A DNA stretch of 64,000 nt, from NCBI RefSeq assembly GCF_000336575.1, contig NZ_AOPO01000001.1:930001-994000 (forward strand), written 5' to 3'. The notes beneath the pieces are model-generated. The model was not told the origin of the DNA, did no database searches, and worked only from the letters and a program-made list of their open reading frames with translations. The position numbers and the translations under genes were made by a program. This DNA is from Vreelandella titanicae BH1. Its GTDB lineage: Bacteria; Pseudomonadota; Gammaproteobacteria; Pseudomonadales; Halomonadaceae. Below are positions 9,654-21,944 of the stretch, in pieces; within the stretch, counting starts at the first letter, position 1; each line of letters starts with the position of its first letter.

Positions 9654-9702
9654 CAAACAAAAAAACGCCCCTTAAACCCTGGTAGCGGGTTTAAGGGGCG
9701 TT
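9654..9702 (-). terminator. Terminator of the atp operon
   Basis: A perfect 16-bp stem (9664-9679 with 9687-9702) closes a 7-nt loop. On the minus strand it is followed by a run of seven T then GTTTG. It lies 24 bp after the atpC stop and is a textbook intrinsic terminator. Confidence 0.93.
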
Positions 9703-9726
9703 GGACACACGCCAAGTGCGTGAGTA

Positions 9727-10155
9727 TTAGCCTTTACCCGCCTTTTTACGCAGCTGCTGAATCGTTCGCAGCTGTGCAACGGCTTCGGCAAGTTCAGCGG
9801 CAGCACGAGTATAATCGAGCTCCGATGACTTCTCATTAAAGGCTCTCAGCGCCTGCTGACGCGCTTCTTCGGCAGCGGCCTCGTTGAGGTCGCTGGCACG
9901 TGATGCAGAGTCGGCCAGAATCGTCACGACATTCGGCTGGACTTCCATGAAGCCCCCCGAGACAAAGAAGTTCTCTTCCTTGCCGCCATCGTGAATCACG
10001 CGTACCGGACCCGGCTGAAGCTCGGTCAGCAGCGGGGCATGACCCGGCAAAACACCCAGGTCACCCATAATCCCGGAAGCAATCACCTGCTCAACGGTAC
10101 CTGAGAAGATCGATGCTTCAGCGCTGACGATATTGCAAGTAAAGCTATTCGCCAT
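9727..10155 (-). CDS. atpC: ATP synthase F1 epsilon subunit
   Basis: This is the rotor subunit that links gamma to the c-ring and inhibits ATP hydrolysis through its C-terminal helices. It has 142 residues, against about 139 in E. coli. The N-terminal beta-sandwich holds GDLGVLPGHAPLLT, and the C-terminal half is an Ala/Glu/Arg-rich helical hairpin. It is the last gene of the atp operon and is followed by a strong terminator. Confidence 0.96.
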   Translation of the reverse strand: MANSFTCNIVSAEASIFSGTVEQVIASGIMGDLGVLPGHAPLLTELQPGPVRVIHDGGKEENFFVSGGFMEVQPNVVTILADSASRASDLNEAAAEEARQQALRAFNEKSSELDYTRAAAELAEAVAQLRTIQQLRKKAGKG

Positions 10156-10179
10156 AGCGAATCCCCCTAATGGACGGGA

Positions 10180-11571
<1,392 letters not shown>

Positions 11572-11600
11572 CTAAAACCTGCAAATGAAACCTGTCTGCC

Positions 11601-11626
11601 GGGAGTCGCTTAAGTAGTCGACTCCC
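11601..11626 (-). repeat. Hairpin between atpG and atpD
   Basis: GGGAGTCG (11601-11608) pairs with CGACTCCC (11619-11626) across a 10-nt loop, just after the atpG stop codon. There is no U-tract, so it is more likely an mRNA processing or stability element than a terminator. Confidence 0.5.
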
Positions 11627-11632
11627 TAGGCG

Positions 11633-12520
11633 TTATACGGCAGCAGCGCCGCCGACGATCTCAGAAATTTCCTGGGTGATGGCGGCCTGACGGGCCTTGT
11701 TGTAGACCATCTCCAGATCGTCGATAAGGCCGCCTGCGTTGTCAGTGGCACTTTTCATAGCGATCATTCGGGCGGCTTGTTCGCAAGCGCCGTTTTCCAC
11801 TACCGCCTGATACACCTGCGATTCGATGAAACGAACCAGCAGGCTATCGAGCAACGCCTTGGCATCCGGTTCATACAGGTAGTCCCAGCTTCCGGGACGG
11901 GCGTTTTCGTCGTCTTGCTCAGCGTCTGCGCCCATATCAGGCGACAGCGGAAGAAGCTGACGAACCACTGGCTTTTGGGTCATGGTGTTCACAAACTCGT
12001 TGTGCACCACGTAAAGCCGGTCGAGACGTCCTTCATCGTACGCTTCGAGCATGACCTTAATACTGCCAATCAGACCTTCAACGGTCGGGGCTTCGCCTAA
12101 ACCACTCTTCGCCGCCACCAAATTGCCACCGTAGTTGCGGAAAAAGGTGCTGGCCTTAGCGCCCAAAGCGCAAAAATCCTGCTCTGCGCCCTGCTTTTTC
12201 CACTCGCTGGCCTGTTTAAGTAAGGCTTTGAAGAGGTTGTGGTTCAAGCCACCGCACAGACCACGGTCTGTAGAGACCACAATGTAACCAACGCGCTTAA
12301 CCTCGCTACGCTCGACCATATAGTCGTGCCTGTACTCGGGGTTCGCGTCGGCAATGTGGCCGACCACATTGCGGATCTGCTTAGCGTAAGGCTGACTAGC
12401 TCTCATCAGATCTTGCGCTTTACGCATTTTAGATGCAGCCACCATTTCCATGGCGCTGGTGATCTTCTGCGTATTTTTAATGCTCCCGATCTGGGTGCGT
12501 ATCTCTTTTGCAGCTGCCAT
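11633..12520 (-). CDS. atpG: ATP synthase F1 gamma subunit
   Basis: Gamma is the central shaft that rotates inside the alpha3beta3 head. It has 295 residues, slightly longer than the 287 of E. coli. The N-terminal helix [17 protein letters not shown] and the C-terminal [20 protein letters not shown] form the coiled-coil shaft. [11 protein letters not shown] lies in the Rossmann-like domain. An acidic insertion around residue 200 ([16 protein letters not shown]) accounts for the extra length and fits a halophile's acidic bias. Confidence 0.96.
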   Translation of the reverse strand: MAAAKEIRTQIGSIKNTQKITSAMEMVAASKMRKAQDLMRASQPYAKQIRNVVGHIADANPEYRHDYMVERSEVKRVGYIVVSTDRGLCGGLNHNLFKALLKQASEWKKQGAEQDFCALGAKASTFFRNYGGNLVAAKSGLGEAPTVEGLIGSIKVMLEAYDEGRLDRLYVVHNEFVNTMTQKPVVRQLLPLSPDMGADAEQDDENARPGSWDYLYEPDAKALLDSLLVRFIESQVYQAVVENGACEQAARMIAMKSATDNAGGLIDDLEMVYNKARQAAITQEISEIVGGAAAV

Positions 12521-12562
12521 AGCGATCTACCCTTCGTTCGTGGCTCTCAGAAAGCATGCAAA

Positions 12563-12581
12563 CCCGTCCATCACAGACGGG
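12563..12581 (-). repeat. Hairpin between atpA and atpG
   Basis: CCCGTC (12563-12568) pairs with GACGGG (12576-12581), with a 7-nt loop and three T after it on the minus strand. The stem is short and weak, in the same relative position as the other intercistronic hairpins of the operon. Confidence 0.4.
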
Positions 12582-12588
12582 CTAGACA

Positions 12589-14133
12589 TTACCAGCTCTG
12601 AGTCGCCTTGAACTTCTCGAGACCCGACTTCAAGCTGTCTTGAATCTCACCATTGTAGTCGCCGCTCTGGTTGATCTTGTCGAGTAGATCAGCGTGCTCA
12701 GACTTCATGTAGTCATGCAAGGCACGCTCGAAGTCCAGCACCTTGTTCACTTCGACATCATCCAGGAAGCCTTCGTTGGCGGCATACAGCGACAGCGCCA
12801 TTTCAGCGATCGACATCGGCGAGTACTGGTTCTGCTTCATCAGCTCGGTGACACGTTGGCCGTGCTCAAGCTGCTTACGCGTGGCTTCGTCAAGATCAGA
12901 GGCAAACTGCGAGAACGCCGCCAGTTCACGGTACTGAGCCAGCGCCAGACGGACACTACCGCCGAGCTTCTTGATGATTTTGGTCTGCGCCGAACCACCT
13001 ACACGAGAAACCGATAGACCGGCGTTAATCGCCGGACGAATACCCGAGTTAAACAGGTTGGTTTCCAGGAAGATCTGACCATCGGTGATCGAGATCACGT
13101 TGGTCGGTACAAACGCGGAGACGTCGCCGCCCTGGGTTTCGATGATCGGCAGCGCGGTCAAGGAACCGGTTTTGCCTTTCACTTCGCCGTTGGTGAACTT
13201 CTCAACGTAGTCGACATTAACTCGTGCAGCACGCTCAAGTAGACGCGAGTGGAGATAGAAGACGTCACCAGGATAGGCTTCACGACCCGGCGGGCGACGC
13301 AGCAGCAGCGATACCTGGCGGTAGGCGACGGCCTGCTTGGAGAGGTCGTCATACACAATCAGCGCGTTCTCGCCGCGGTCGCGGAAGTATTCGCCCATGG
13401 TGCAGCCAGAGTAAGCGGCCAGGAACTGCATGGGAGCCGGATCGGCAGCGCCAGCGGCGACGACGATGGTGTGCTCCATGGCGCCGTGCTCTTCAAGCTT
13501 GCGTACCACGTTGGCAATGGTCGACTGCTTCTGGCCAATCGCCACGTAGACACAGGTCACGCCTTTGCCTTTCTGGTTGATGATCGCATCAATGGCAATG
13601 GCGGACTTACCGATTTGACGGTCACCGATGATCAGCTCACGCTGACCACGACCGATCGGCACCATGGCATCGATCGATTTCAGACCGGTTTGAATCGGCT
13701 CATCGACGGACTGACGGGTAATAACGCCCGGCGCCACTTTCTCAACGGCGTCGGTCATGGTGGTGTTAATGTCGCCTTTACCATCAATGGGGTTACCCAG
13801 CGCATCGACCACACGACCAATCAGCTCAGGGCCTACCGGCACTTCGAGAATACGACCGGTACACTTGGCGGTCATGCCCTCTTCGAGCTGCAGGTAGTCA
13901 CCCAGCACTACGGCACCCACGGAGTCACGCTCCAGGTTGAGTACCATGCCAAAGATGCTGTTGGGGAATTCGATCATTTCACCAAACATCGCGTCTTCGA
14001 GGCCGTGAATTTTCACGATACCGTCGGAAACGGTCACGATGGTGCCCTGATTATGGGCTTCGGATGCGACGTCAAGCTTTTCAATTCGCTGCTTGATGAT
14101 GTCGCTGATCTCGGAAGGATTCAGTTGCTGCAT
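12589..14133 (-). CDS. atpA: ATP synthase F1 alpha subunit
   Basis: Alpha is the non-catalytic nucleotide-binding subunit of the F1 head. It has 514 residues. Its P-loop reads GDRQIGKSA where E. coli has GDRQTGKTA, and the essential Lys is kept. The C-terminal region contains [10 protein letters not shown] with the arginine finger. The N-terminal [17 protein letters not shown] is the delta-contact segment. The gene order atpH-atpA-atpG is standard. Confidence 0.98.
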   Translation of the reverse strand: MQQLNPSEISDIIKQRIEKLDVASEAHNQGTIVTVSDGIVKIHGLEDAMFGEMIEFPNSIFGMVLNLERDSVGAVVLGDYLQLEEGMTAKCTGRILEVPVGPELIGRVVDALGNPIDGKGDINTTMTDAVEKVAPGVITRQSVDEPIQTGLKSIDAMVPIGRGQRELIIGDRQIGKSAIAIDAIINQKGKGVTCVYVAIGQKQSTIANVVRKLEEHGAMEHTIVVAAGAADPAPMQFLAAYSGCTMGEYFRDRGENALIVYDDLSKQAVAYRQVSLLLRRPPGREAYPGDVFYLHSRLLERAARVNVDYVEKFTNGEVKGKTGSLTALPIIETQGGDVSAFVPTNVISITDGQIFLETNLFNSGIRPAINAGLSVSRVGGSAQTKIIKKLGGSVRLALAQYRELAAFSQFASDLDEATRKQLEHGQRVTELMKQNQYSPMSIAEMALSLYAANEGFLDDVEVNKVLDFERALHDYMKSEHADLLDKINQSGDYNGEIQDSLKSGLEKFKATQSW

Positions 14134-14149
14134 GCCATGTCCCTCAGAC

Positions 14150-14686
14150 TCAAGCGGTTAGCGCTTCGGAAAGGCGGTTCAATCGACCACGTACGGAGCC
14201 GTCAATAACGGTATCGCCAGCACGCAGGATGACACCGCCAATAAGCGACTTGTCCACCTGAGTAGTAATAGAGATTTCGCGATTCAGACGTTTCTTAAGC
14301 GCGTTCGCTAGTTTGGTCTTCTGCTTACTATCTAACTTGTAAGCAGAGGTGACGTTCACTTCAACCCGCTGCTCGTGTTCGGCACGCAGGTGCTCGAACT
14401 GATCAGCAATGGAGGCCAACGCCATCAGGCGGCCCTGGTCAGCCAAAACAGTCAAAAATCGCTGTAAAGCCTCATCCTGTTGCTCAGGAATAAGCTCGAC
14501 AAGCAGCGACACTTTTTGCTCGCTGTCTAATTTGGGACTGCTTAGCCGATGGCGCACGACGTCATCTGCTACCGCAACACTTAAAAAACCTAGCGCTTGT
14601 GACCAACTATCAAGCGCCTCATGATCACGCGCGTATTCAAACGCTGCCTTAGCGTAAGGACGAGCGACGGTAAGTAATTCCGCCAT
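14150..14686 (-). CDS. atpH: ATP synthase F1 delta subunit
   Basis: Delta joins the peripheral b-subunit stalk to the top of the alpha3beta3 head. The 178-residue protein has the expected all-helical N domain ([18 protein letters not shown]) and the C-terminal signature [20 protein letters not shown]. The intergenic space to atpF is 11 bp and to atpA 16 bp, consistent with one transcript. Confidence 0.96.
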   Translation of the reverse strand: MAELLTVARPYAKAAFEYARDHEALDSWSQALGFLSVAVADDVVRHRLSSPKLDSEQKVSLLVELIPEQQDEALQRFLTVLADQGRLMALASIADQFEHLRAEHEQRVEVNVTSAYKLDSKQKTKLANALKKRLNREISITTQVDKSLIGGVILRAGDTVIDGSVRGRLNRLSEALTA

Positions 14687-14697
14687 GGTTCACCTCC

Positions 14698-15168
14698 TTA
14701 CAGTTCAGCAGCAAGCTCATCGAGTAACTTGCGATGGGCTTGTTCGTCGACCGACGCTTCAAGAACACGCTCGGCACCCATAACGGCGAGATAAGAGACC
14801 TGGGCACGAAGTTCATCCTTAGCGCGATTCACTTCTTGCTCAATCTCGGAACGTGCACTCGCTACTAGGCGTTCGCCTTCGGCGCGGGCCTGTTCGCGGG
14901 CTTCTTCAACTATCTGGGCAGAGCGTTTGTTGGCCTGCTCAAGAATCTGAGAAGCTTGCTCCTTGCTTTCGCGCAGCGTCTGCTCCGCCCGCTCTTGAGC
15001 AAGCTCAAGATCACGGTTAGCACGGCTGGCTGCATCCAAGCCATCAGCAATTTTTTTCTGACGCTCATGAAGCGCGTTGCTGATCGGAGGCCACACATAC
15101 TTTAAGCAAAACCAGACAAAGATCGCGAAGGCGATCGTCTGCCCGATTAGCGTCATGTTGATATTCAC
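14698..15168 (-). CDS. atpF: ATP synthase Fo b subunit
   Basis: Subunit b is the peripheral stalk. It has 156 residues, the same as E. coli. A single membrane helix (about residues 5-25) is followed by the [20 protein letters not shown] start of a long, charged coiled coil that ends in the delta-binding C-terminus. The start ATG lies 76 bp after the atpE stop, in a gap that contains a terminator-like hairpin. Confidence 0.97.
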   Translation of the reverse strand: MNINMTLIGQTIAFAIFVWFCLKYVWPPISNALHERQKKIADGLDAASRANRDLELAQERAEQTLRESKEQASQILEQANKRSAQIVEEAREQARAEGERLVASARSEIEQEVNRAKDELRAQVSYLAVMGAERVLEASVDEQAHRKLLDELAAEL

Positions 15169-15206
15169 AGGAATGTACCTCTGACAAGTTCGTGGCGACC
15201 GGAGTG

Positions 15207-15233
15207 AAACAAAACCGAGCGCTTAACGCTCGG
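15207..15233 (-). terminator. Terminator-like hairpin between atpE and atpF
   Basis: CCGAGCG (15215-15221) pairs with CGCTCGG (15227-15233) over a 5-nt loop. On the minus strand the stem is followed by TTTTGTTT. It starts about 12 bp after the atpE stop codon, inside the operon, so it would act as a partial terminator or as a 3' stabiliser of the atpBE segment. Confidence 0.65.
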
Positions 15234-15244
15234 CTGAGCTGTCA

Positions 15245-15490
<246 letters not shown>

Positions 15491-15548
15491 TCAAGTTAAA
15501 GGTCGAGGGTTGAGGTTAAGGGTTAATGTGTTTCAAGCATTGCTCGGA

Positions 15549-16388
<840 letters not shown>

Positions 16389-16408
16389 TCAATCAGTTGT
16401 GCAATTTT

Positions 16409-16801
16409 CTAGGCATTAGCGTTTTTTGGCATTAACCAAGGCGTAAGCCAATGCGTTAGAACAACTGCAACATAAGCATAAAAAAAGAAAGTAGGGTTTG
16501 AGGGGGGCGCTGCCACGAACACTGCAACAAACAGTGCCACCGTCAAACCAAACTTGCCTGCCTCGGCGCGAAACAGGCGCATCGCTGCCTTTGAAGGGCT
16601 ACTCGCGCGTAAAACCCCCATTCGTTTGATAAAAAAGGCGTGCGGTAATAAGGCTACCAGCGCCCCTTTAAAAACCGATGACACGCCTTCTAAATCGGCG
16701 ACTAGATAGGCGGCCAACATACCAACGAAGGTGATCATCAGTTGCGCGATCGTGAGCCGAACGATGTAGGCTTTTCGACGCTGGGTTTCGTATCGCTGCA
16801 T
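16409..16801 (-). CDS. atpI: ATP synthase accessory protein AtpI
   Basis: AtpI is a small membrane protein at the head of atp operons. In several bacteria it helps assemble the c-ring or supports Mg2+ uptake. The 130-residue product has four hydrophobic segments (about 18-37, 42-58, 83-100 and 103-123) separated by basic loops. The identity rests on position and overall pattern, since the family is poorly conserved. It is the first gene after the atp promoter. Confidence 0.88.
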   Translation of the reverse strand: MQRYETQRRKAYIVRLTIAQLMITFVGMLAAYLVADLEGVSSVFKGALVALLPHAFFIKRMGVLRASSPSKAAMRLFRAEAGKFGLTVALFVAVFVAAPPSNPTFFFYAYVAVVLTHWLTPWLMPKNANA

Positions 16802-16886
16802 ACCGGCCCAGCCTCACTGATAAAAACCAATACCTCGACCAGCTAATAGCTAGACAAACCAAGGCAACCTGCACAAATCTTGCGCG

Positions 16887-16915
16887 ATTATAGGGAAGCG
16901 CTATCACACCTTCAA
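16887..16915 (-). promoter_or_regulatory. atp operon promoter
   Basis: On the minus strand TTGAAG (16910-16915) and a perfect TATAAT (16887-16892) are separated by exactly 17 bp, about 85 bp upstream of atpI. This is a near-consensus sigma-70 promoter, as expected for a highly expressed operon. Confidence 0.85.
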
Positions 16916-17006
16916 CCGAAGTCGCACCGATTTTGCCCGCTTAAGGGCTGATTTGCGACCAAAGGGGGAAAACGTGTGCGCTTCTTACGTGATATTGAAT
17001 AGCCTG

Positions 17007-17936
17007 CTATTTAATATGATTCAAGATGCCATCCAATTCTTCGAGGCTGGTATAACGTATCGTTAACTTACCTTTGCCTTTTTGACCATGATCAATGGAG
17101 ACAGGCGCACCGAGCAGTTCGCCAAGATGTGTTTCAAGCTTGGCCACATCGGGCTGCTTGCTTTGACGGTTAGGCGTTTTGGTTGGTGTTTGACTGGTTT
17201 GGACTTTTTTCACCAGCGCTTCGGTGGCCCGCACCGTCATATCGTTATTGACCACCTCATGAGCCACCTGCCGCTGCTGGGTGCTGTTCAGCGTCAGCAA
17301 AGCTCTTGCGTGGCCCATATCCAGGTCACCCCGTTCGAGCAGGGTTTGCACTTCCGGATCTAGCGCCAGCAGGCGCAACAGGTTGGCTACCTGGGTGCGC
17401 GATTTACCCACTGCGTCGGCAATCTGCTGCTGGGTAAGCTCAAACTCTTCGCCCAGGCGCTTGAGCGCCATGGCTTCTTCGATGGCGTTGAGGTTTTCAC
17501 GCTGAATGTTTTCGATCAGCGCCAGCGCCAGGGCAACTTCATCGCTGACTTCCCGGATCACCGCCGGGATAACGTCTAGCTCAGCAAGTTGGGCTGCCCG
17601 CCAGCGACGCTCACCGGCAATAATTTCGTAGCGATCCACGCCAATTGGACGCACGACGATGGGCTGCATCACGCCCTGGGCGCGAATGGAGTCTGCCAGC
17701 TCTTCTAGCGCTTCGGGCTGAATATCCCGGCGCGGCTGATATTTACCTCGCGTTAATTGCCCTAACGGCAGACGTTCAAGGCGATCTTCGCTAACGTCAT
17801 CGGCCGCGGCACTACGCGCGGCGTCAGAAAGCTCCAACGGGGTGCCGCTACCGGCAAGTTCTAAGCTGTCACGGCGACGGGCACCGGCACCAATCAGGGC
17901 ATCCAGGCCACGTCCCAGCGCGGGTTTACGCGTCAT
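17007..17936 (-). CDS. parB: Chromosome partitioning protein ParB
   Basis: ParB is a CTP-dependent DNA clamp that loads at parS and spreads, organising the origin region for segregation by ParA. The 309-residue protein begins with the ParA-stimulating segment around KPALGRGLDALIG. The ParB/Spo0J domain follows, with the CTP-binding boxes GERRWRAA and ENIQREN. The helix-turn-helix is at LTQQQIADAVGKSRTQVANL, and a C-terminal dimerisation domain ends the protein. Its likely targets are the four parS palindromes at 46.7-50.7 kb. The gene is 15 bp downstream of parA. Confidence 0.97.
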   Translation of the reverse strand: MTRKPALGRGLDALIGAGARRRDSLELAGSGTPLELSDAARSAAADDVSEDRLERLPLGQLTRGKYQPRRDIQPEALEELADSIRAQGVMQPIVVRPIGVDRYEIIAGERRWRAAQLAELDVIPAVIREVSDEVALALALIENIQRENLNAIEEAMALKRLGEEFELTQQQIADAVGKSRTQVANLLRLLALDPEVQTLLERGDLDMGHARALLTLNSTQQRQVAHEVVNNDMTVRATEALVKKVQTSQTPTKTPNRQSKQPDVAKLETHLGELLGAPVSIDHGQKGKGKLTIRYTSLEELDGILNHIK

Positions 17937-17951
17937 TCGCTTTTCCTCATT

Positions 17952-18719
17952 TTATAACGCTAGGCGACGAATCATCTCTTTCGCCAACACACGATAGGCC
18001 TGGCTACCACGGGAGAACCGGGCATATTGCGTAACGGGTAATCCGTGGCTCGGCGCTTCGGCAACTTTGACGTTGCGAGGAATGGTCGTTTTCAACAGCA
18101 TGTCGCCAAAATAGTCACGCAACTGCTTATCCACTTCCCGCGTTAAGCTGGTGCGCTTGTCATACATAGTGCGCAAAATGCCCGCAATGGCAAGATCAGG
18201 ATTCACATTTTGCTTAATCTGCTCAACGGTATCGAGCAGGGCCGACAGCCCCTCCAGGGCGTAAAATTCGCACTGAAGAGGGATCAGCACGCTATCGGAA
18301 GCCGTTAATGCATTCACGGTTAGCATGTTCAAAGAGGGCGGGCAGTCGATCAACACTACGTCATAGGCATCCGAGACCGAAGCTAGTGCGTTGGTTAAGC
18401 AGCTCTCGCTTTTATCGCGATCTAGCAGCTCGACTTCGGCGGCGGTGAGATCACCGTTACCCGGCAGTACGTCGTACTTGACCGCCAGCTTTTTGACAAT
18501 CGTATCAGCGGCCGTTGCTTCGCCCAGTAGAACGTCAAGCACGCTTTTATCGAGCTCGTATTTATCGATGCCGCTGCCCATGCTGGCATGGCCTTGGGGG
18601 TCAAGATCCACCAGCAGTACGCGACGGTCGAGCGCAGCGAGACTGGCCGCCAGGTTAACGGCCGAGGTGGTCTTGCCCACGCCGCCTTTTTGGTTGGTCA
18701 GGGCAATGATCTGGCTCAC
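17952..18719 (-). CDS. parA: Chromosome partitioning ATPase ParA
   Basis: ParA is a Walker-type ATPase that binds DNA non-specifically and moves ParB-parS complexes. The 255-residue protein has the deviant Walker A KGGVGKTTSAVNLAA near the N-terminus and the Walker B region DVVLIDCPPSLN. The start is a GTG at 18719, giving MSQIIALTNQ; no in-frame ATG fits better. It lies 47 bp downstream of rsmG, in the conserved order mnmG-rsmG-parA-parB-atp. Confidence 0.97.
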   Translation of the reverse strand: MSQIIALTNQKGGVGKTTSAVNLAASLAALDRRVLLVDLDPQGHASMGSGIDKYELDKSVLDVLLGEATAADTIVKKLAVKYDVLPGNGDLTAAEVELLDRDKSESCLTNALASVSDAYDVVLIDCPPSLNMLTVNALTASDSVLIPLQCEFYALEGLSALLDTVEQIKQNVNPDLAIAGILRTMYDKRTSLTREVDKQLRDYFGDMLLKTTIPRNVKVAEAPSHGLPVTQYARFSRGSQAYRVLAKEMIRRLAL

Positions 18720-18766
18720 TTACTCAACTCCTTCTGGGGGTCAGAATCAACGTTCAGCTTTCACAT

Positions 18767-19426
18767 TTAGCTTTCAACATCCAAGATCAGCAGCTGCCGC
18801 TGGGCCGCTTCAAAGGGTACTTCCAATAGGTGACGCTGATATAAACGTATACCGGCGGGCAGGTCGCGCAGTTCATCATCCGCCCCCGGGCCTTTCATGG
18901 CTAACCACTGGCCATCGGCGCTGGGTAGCTGGCGGGTCAAGGTGACAAAATCGACCAAGCTGGCAAATGCTCGGGAAATCACCTGATCAAAAGCGGCGGC
19001 TTCAAACTGTTCCACCCGCGCCTGTACGGGAGTGACGTTTTCAAGCCCTAACTCCATTACCGCCTGACGCTGAAAGCGCACCTTTTTGCCATTACTATCC
19101 AGCAGTGTTACATCAAGCTGGGGGGCTAATATCGCTAATACGATACCTGGAAGCCCAGGACCCGCACCTACATCCAGTAGCCGCGGCCCCTGCACATAGG
19201 GCAACACAGCGGCGCTATCCAACACATGACGCGACACCATGTCGTCCACATCGCGCACCGCTGTGAGGTTATAAGCCCGATTCCACTTGTGCAACAGTGC
19301 CAATAAGCCTAGCAGCTGTTGGCGTTGATGTTCGTCAACGGCGATGCCTAATTGGGTAAGGCCTTGATCGAGCCGTGGTGCAACGCTTGTAGGTAGCGTC
19401 TTCAACAGTGGGTTCAACGAACTCAT
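18767..19426 (-). CDS. rsmG: 16S rRNA m7G527 methyltransferase RsmG
   Basis: RsmG (GidB) methylates N7 of G527 in 16S rRNA. It has 219 residues, slightly longer than the 207 of E. coli. The SAM-binding motif [15 protein letters not shown] is intact, and the N-terminal [11 protein letters not shown] is typical of the family. Its ATG overlaps the mnmG stop as ATGA, so the two genes are translationally coupled. Confidence 0.95.
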   Translation of the reverse strand: MSSLNPLLKTLPTSVAPRLDQGLTQLGIAVDEHQRQQLLGLLALLHKWNRAYNLTAVRDVDDMVSRHVLDSAAVLPYVQGPRLLDVGAGPGLPGIVLAILAPQLDVTLLDSNGKKVRFQRQAVMELGLENVTPVQARVEQFEAAAFDQVISRAFASLVDFVTLTRQLPSADGQWLAMKGPGADDELRDLPAGIRLYQRHLLEVPFEAAQRQLLILDVES

Positions 19427-21327
19427 CCGTTAACTACCTCAGCTGCGGCTACCAACCGGCGCTTTTTCAGATGCACCAGCAAAATAGAGACGGCCGCCGG
19501 TGTAACGCCTGAAATCCGCGCCGCATGAGCAAGCGTTTCCGGCCGCGCTTCAGCCAGCTTTTGGCGAATTTCGTTAGACAAACCTTCGACTTTTAAATAA
19601 TCCAGCTCCGCAGGCAGTGGCGTGGCTTCGTGGCGCTTGAGTTTATCGATCTCATGCTGCTGACGATCGATATAGCCTTGGTACTTAGCCTGAATCTGCA
19701 CCTGCTCGGCGACTGCTGGGTCAGTGACCAGGGTGCCCTCAATGCCGGGCAGATTGGCCAAATCGCTGTAATTCAATTCAGGGCGTTTAAGCAGATCACT
19801 CAAGCAATACTCGCGAGTGAGCGGTGCCCCGGTTTTTTCGGCCACTTGCTCAGCCGCTGGGCTTCCCGGTTGTATCCACAGGGTGCTTAGCCGCGCGCTC
19901 TCTTGTTCGATAGCCTCGCGTTTTTGGCTAAACGCTGCCCAGCGCGTGTCGTCGACAAGACCCAATTCCCGGCCCGCTTCGGTTAAGCGCAAATCCGCGT
20001 TGTCTTCCCGCAACAGCAGGCGGTACTCCGCACGGGAAGTAAACATCCGGTAGGGCTCTTTGGTACCCATAGTGATCAGATCATCAACCAGTACACCGAG
20101 ATAGGCTTCATCGCGGCGGGGATACCAGGCGTCCAGCTCCTGAGCGCGGCGGGCGGCATTCAGGCCTGCGAGCAAACCTTGAGCACCGGCTTCTTCGTAG
20201 CCGGTAGTGCCGTTGATTTGACCGGCAAAAAACAGGTTGTGGATAAATTTAGTTTCCAGCGAGTGTTTTAAGTCTCGTGGGTCAAAAAAGTCGTACTCAA
20301 TGGCGTAGCCAGGCCGGGTGATATGGGCGTTTTCCAAGCCTTTGATGGAACGCACCACCTGAATCTGCACGTCAAAGGGCAGCGAAGTCGAGATACCGTT
20401 GGGGTAGAGCTCATGGGTATCCAAGCCTTCGGGTTCGATAAACACCTGGTGGCTGGATTTATCGGCAAAGCGATGAACCTTGTCTTCTATCGATGGGCAG
20501 TAACGTGGCCCAATCCCTTCGATGACGCCGGAATACATCGGCGAGCGATCAAGATTGGCCAGAATCAGATCGTGGGTGTGCTGATTGGTGTGAGCAATGT
20601 GGCAACTCACCTGCTGAGGGTGCATCTCCCGCGATCCCAGGTAGGACATAACCGGCGTTGGGCTATCACCGGGCTGCTCTTCCAACTGGGAAAAATCCAC
20701 GCTTTTGGCATCGATGCGCGGCGGCGTACCGGTTTTTAGGCGGTCAACCCGAAACGGGAGGGCGCGCAGACGTTCAGCCAGCGCGTTGGAAGGCGGGTCG
20801 CCCGCTCGGCCGCCTTTGCTTTGATCCAAACCAATATGAATCACGCCACCCAAAAATGTCCCGGTACACAGCACGACGCTGTCGGCATGAAAACGAATGC
20901 CGGTTTCCGTGACGACGCCTCGTACGGTGTCGTTATCCACAATCAGATCACCAGCGGCTTGCTGGAAAATCGTTAAGTTGGGCTGGTTTTCCAGCATTCC
21001 GCGGATCGCTGACTTGTAACGGATGCGGTCAGCCTGGGCACGGGTGGCCCGAACGGCGGGCCCTTTGCTGGCATTGAGCACACGAAACTGGATACCACCC
21101 AAGTCCGTGGCAAGCCCCATGGCGCCGCCCAGTGCATCAATTTCCTTGACCAAGTGACTTTTGCCGATGCCGCCAATCGCGGGATTACACGACATTTGGC
21201 CCAGAGTTTCGATGTTATGGGTGAGCAGCAGGGTCTGACAGCCCATGCGAGCAGAGGCCAGTGCGGCTTCAGTTCCCGCATGGCCACCGCCGATGACAAT
21301 CACGTCAAAGCGGTCGGGGTAATTCAA
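19423..21327 (-). CDS. mnmG: tRNA cmnm5U34 synthesis enzyme MnmG (GidA)
   Basis: MnmG is an FAD protein that, with MnmE, adds the carboxymethylaminomethyl group to U34 of several tRNAs. The product is 634 residues, close to the 629 of E. coli. The N-terminal Rossmann motif is [34 protein letters not shown] and the C-terminal helical domain ending in [15 protein letters not shown] are family signatures. The start is a TTG at 21327 with GAGG upstream. This matches the family N-terminus ([10 protein letters not shown]) better than a GTG 69 bp upstream. Its 5' flank is a DnaA-box cluster. Its partner mnmE is at 39-40 kb. Confidence 0.96.
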   Translation of the reverse strand: MNYPDRFDVIVIGGGHAGTEAALASARMGCQTLLLTHNIETLGQMSCNPAIGGIGKSHLVKEIDALGGAMGLATDLGGIQFRVLNASKGPAVRATRAQADRIRYKSAIRGMLENQPNLTIFQQAAGDLIVDNDTVRGVVTETGIRFHADSVVLCTGTFLGGVIHIGLDQSKGGRAGDPPSNALAERLRALPFRVDRLKTGTPPRIDAKSVDFSQLEEQPGDSPTPVMSYLGSREMHPQQVSCHIAHTNQHTHDLILANLDRSPMYSGVIEGIGPRYCPSIEDKVHRFADKSSHQVFIEPEGLDTHELYPNGISTSLPFDVQIQVVRSIKGLENAHITRPGYAIEYDFFDPRDLKHSLETKFIHNLFFAGQINGTTGYEEAGAQGLLAGLNAARRAQELDAWYPRRDEAYLGVLVDDLITMGTKEPYRMFTSRAEYRLLLREDNADLRLTEAGRELGLVDDTRWAAFSQKREAIEQESARLSTLWIQPGSPAAEQVAEKTGAPLTREYCLSDLLKRPELNYSDLANLPGIEGTLVTDPAVAEQVQIQAKYQGYIDRQQHEIDKLKRHEATPLPAELDYLKVEGLSNEIRQKLAEARPETLAHAARISGVTPAAVSILLVHLKKRRLVAAAEVVNG

Positions 21328-21429
21328 GAGACACCTCGTCTTGTGCCTGTCGGCACGGATGATGTGGCCAATGCAGTCGATTCTAGACGCAGCCACCTTA
21401 GATCAATGAGTCGGCAAGTATAAACCCCC

Positions 21430-21828
21430 TGTGGGTAACCGTCAGGTTTTTCCACACCTCAAATCGCTAAACCGCCTCTATTAATAACAACATAAATATA
21501 AAATAAGAGAAGTTCTGTAAATGTTGTAACTACTAGTGTGGACAATTTCTGTGTATAAGCGATTAATTATTAATTATTTCATCAACTTATATTGTTGACT
21601 TCTACATGTTTGAAGGCGGGAGTGCCTGGGTAGAAAGGGTGCTAAGCCTGTGGATGAAATAGCGCCTTATCCACAGATGCAATTGGCCACGGCTTATCCA
21701 CCGGCCAGTACCTGGGTTGTTACCGCAGCTGTGAACAAGCAACGTTGGGTGTGGAGCTAACGCTGAGAGACGCCCATGGTAGGCCTTGCGGAGATAAAAA
21801 CGATTAATGTAAAAAAAGTTTATCCACA
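21430..21828. other. oriC: Candidate replication origin (DnaA-box cluster beside mnmG)
   Basis: This is the gene-free, AT-rich gap between mnmG and the glnQ terminator. Perfect DnaA boxes (TTATNCACA on either strand) lie at 21550-21558, 21667-21675 and 21820-21828. One-mismatch boxes lie at 21430-21438, 21448-21456, 21537-21545, 21649-21657, 21694-21702 and 21730-21738. Very AT-rich tracts at 21477-21520 and 21559-21600 could be the unwinding element. The position beside gidA matches the E. coli oriC. Only one GATC was noticed here, so a Dam/SeqA-type control is unlikely. The boxes are seen directly; origin function is inferred. Confidence 0.65.
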
Positions 21829-21831
21829 GGC

Positions 21832-21860
21832 AAAAAAATGGCCTGTCGTGTCGACAGGCC
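21832..21860 (-). terminator. Terminator of glnHPQ
   Basis: GGCCTGTCG (21840-21848) pairs perfectly with CGACAGGCC (21852-21860) over a 3-nt loop. On the minus strand the stem is followed by A then seven T. It lies about 85 bp after the glnQ stop and separates that operon from the DnaA-box region. Confidence 0.88.
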
Positions 21861-21944
21861 GGTAAAAAAGCGTCATTTCGCATTAGCGAACGCGTTATTT
21901 AGGTGCCAAGCGCAGGTCTACGCGAGGGCATTGAGTGTTCACAT

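Noticed and set aside
12589-14208. Long open frames opposite atpA (e.g. 13249-14208, plus strand)
   Set aside because: They are antisense to a highly conserved gene, have no family features and no ribosome binding context. They reflect codon bias of atpA.
21328-21396. Upstream GTG start for mnmG at 21396
   Set aside because: The extra 23 residues have no family similarity and the TTG at 21327 has a better ribosome binding site.
21602-21883. 93-codon minus-strand frame in the DnaA-box gap
   Set aside because: Composition is unlike a protein of this genome, there is no ribosome binding site or family match, and it overlaps DnaA boxes and a terminator.
21328-21944. E. coli-type Dam/SeqA control at the mnmG-side origin
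   Set aside because: E. coli oriC has many GATC sites. I noticed only one in this gap.
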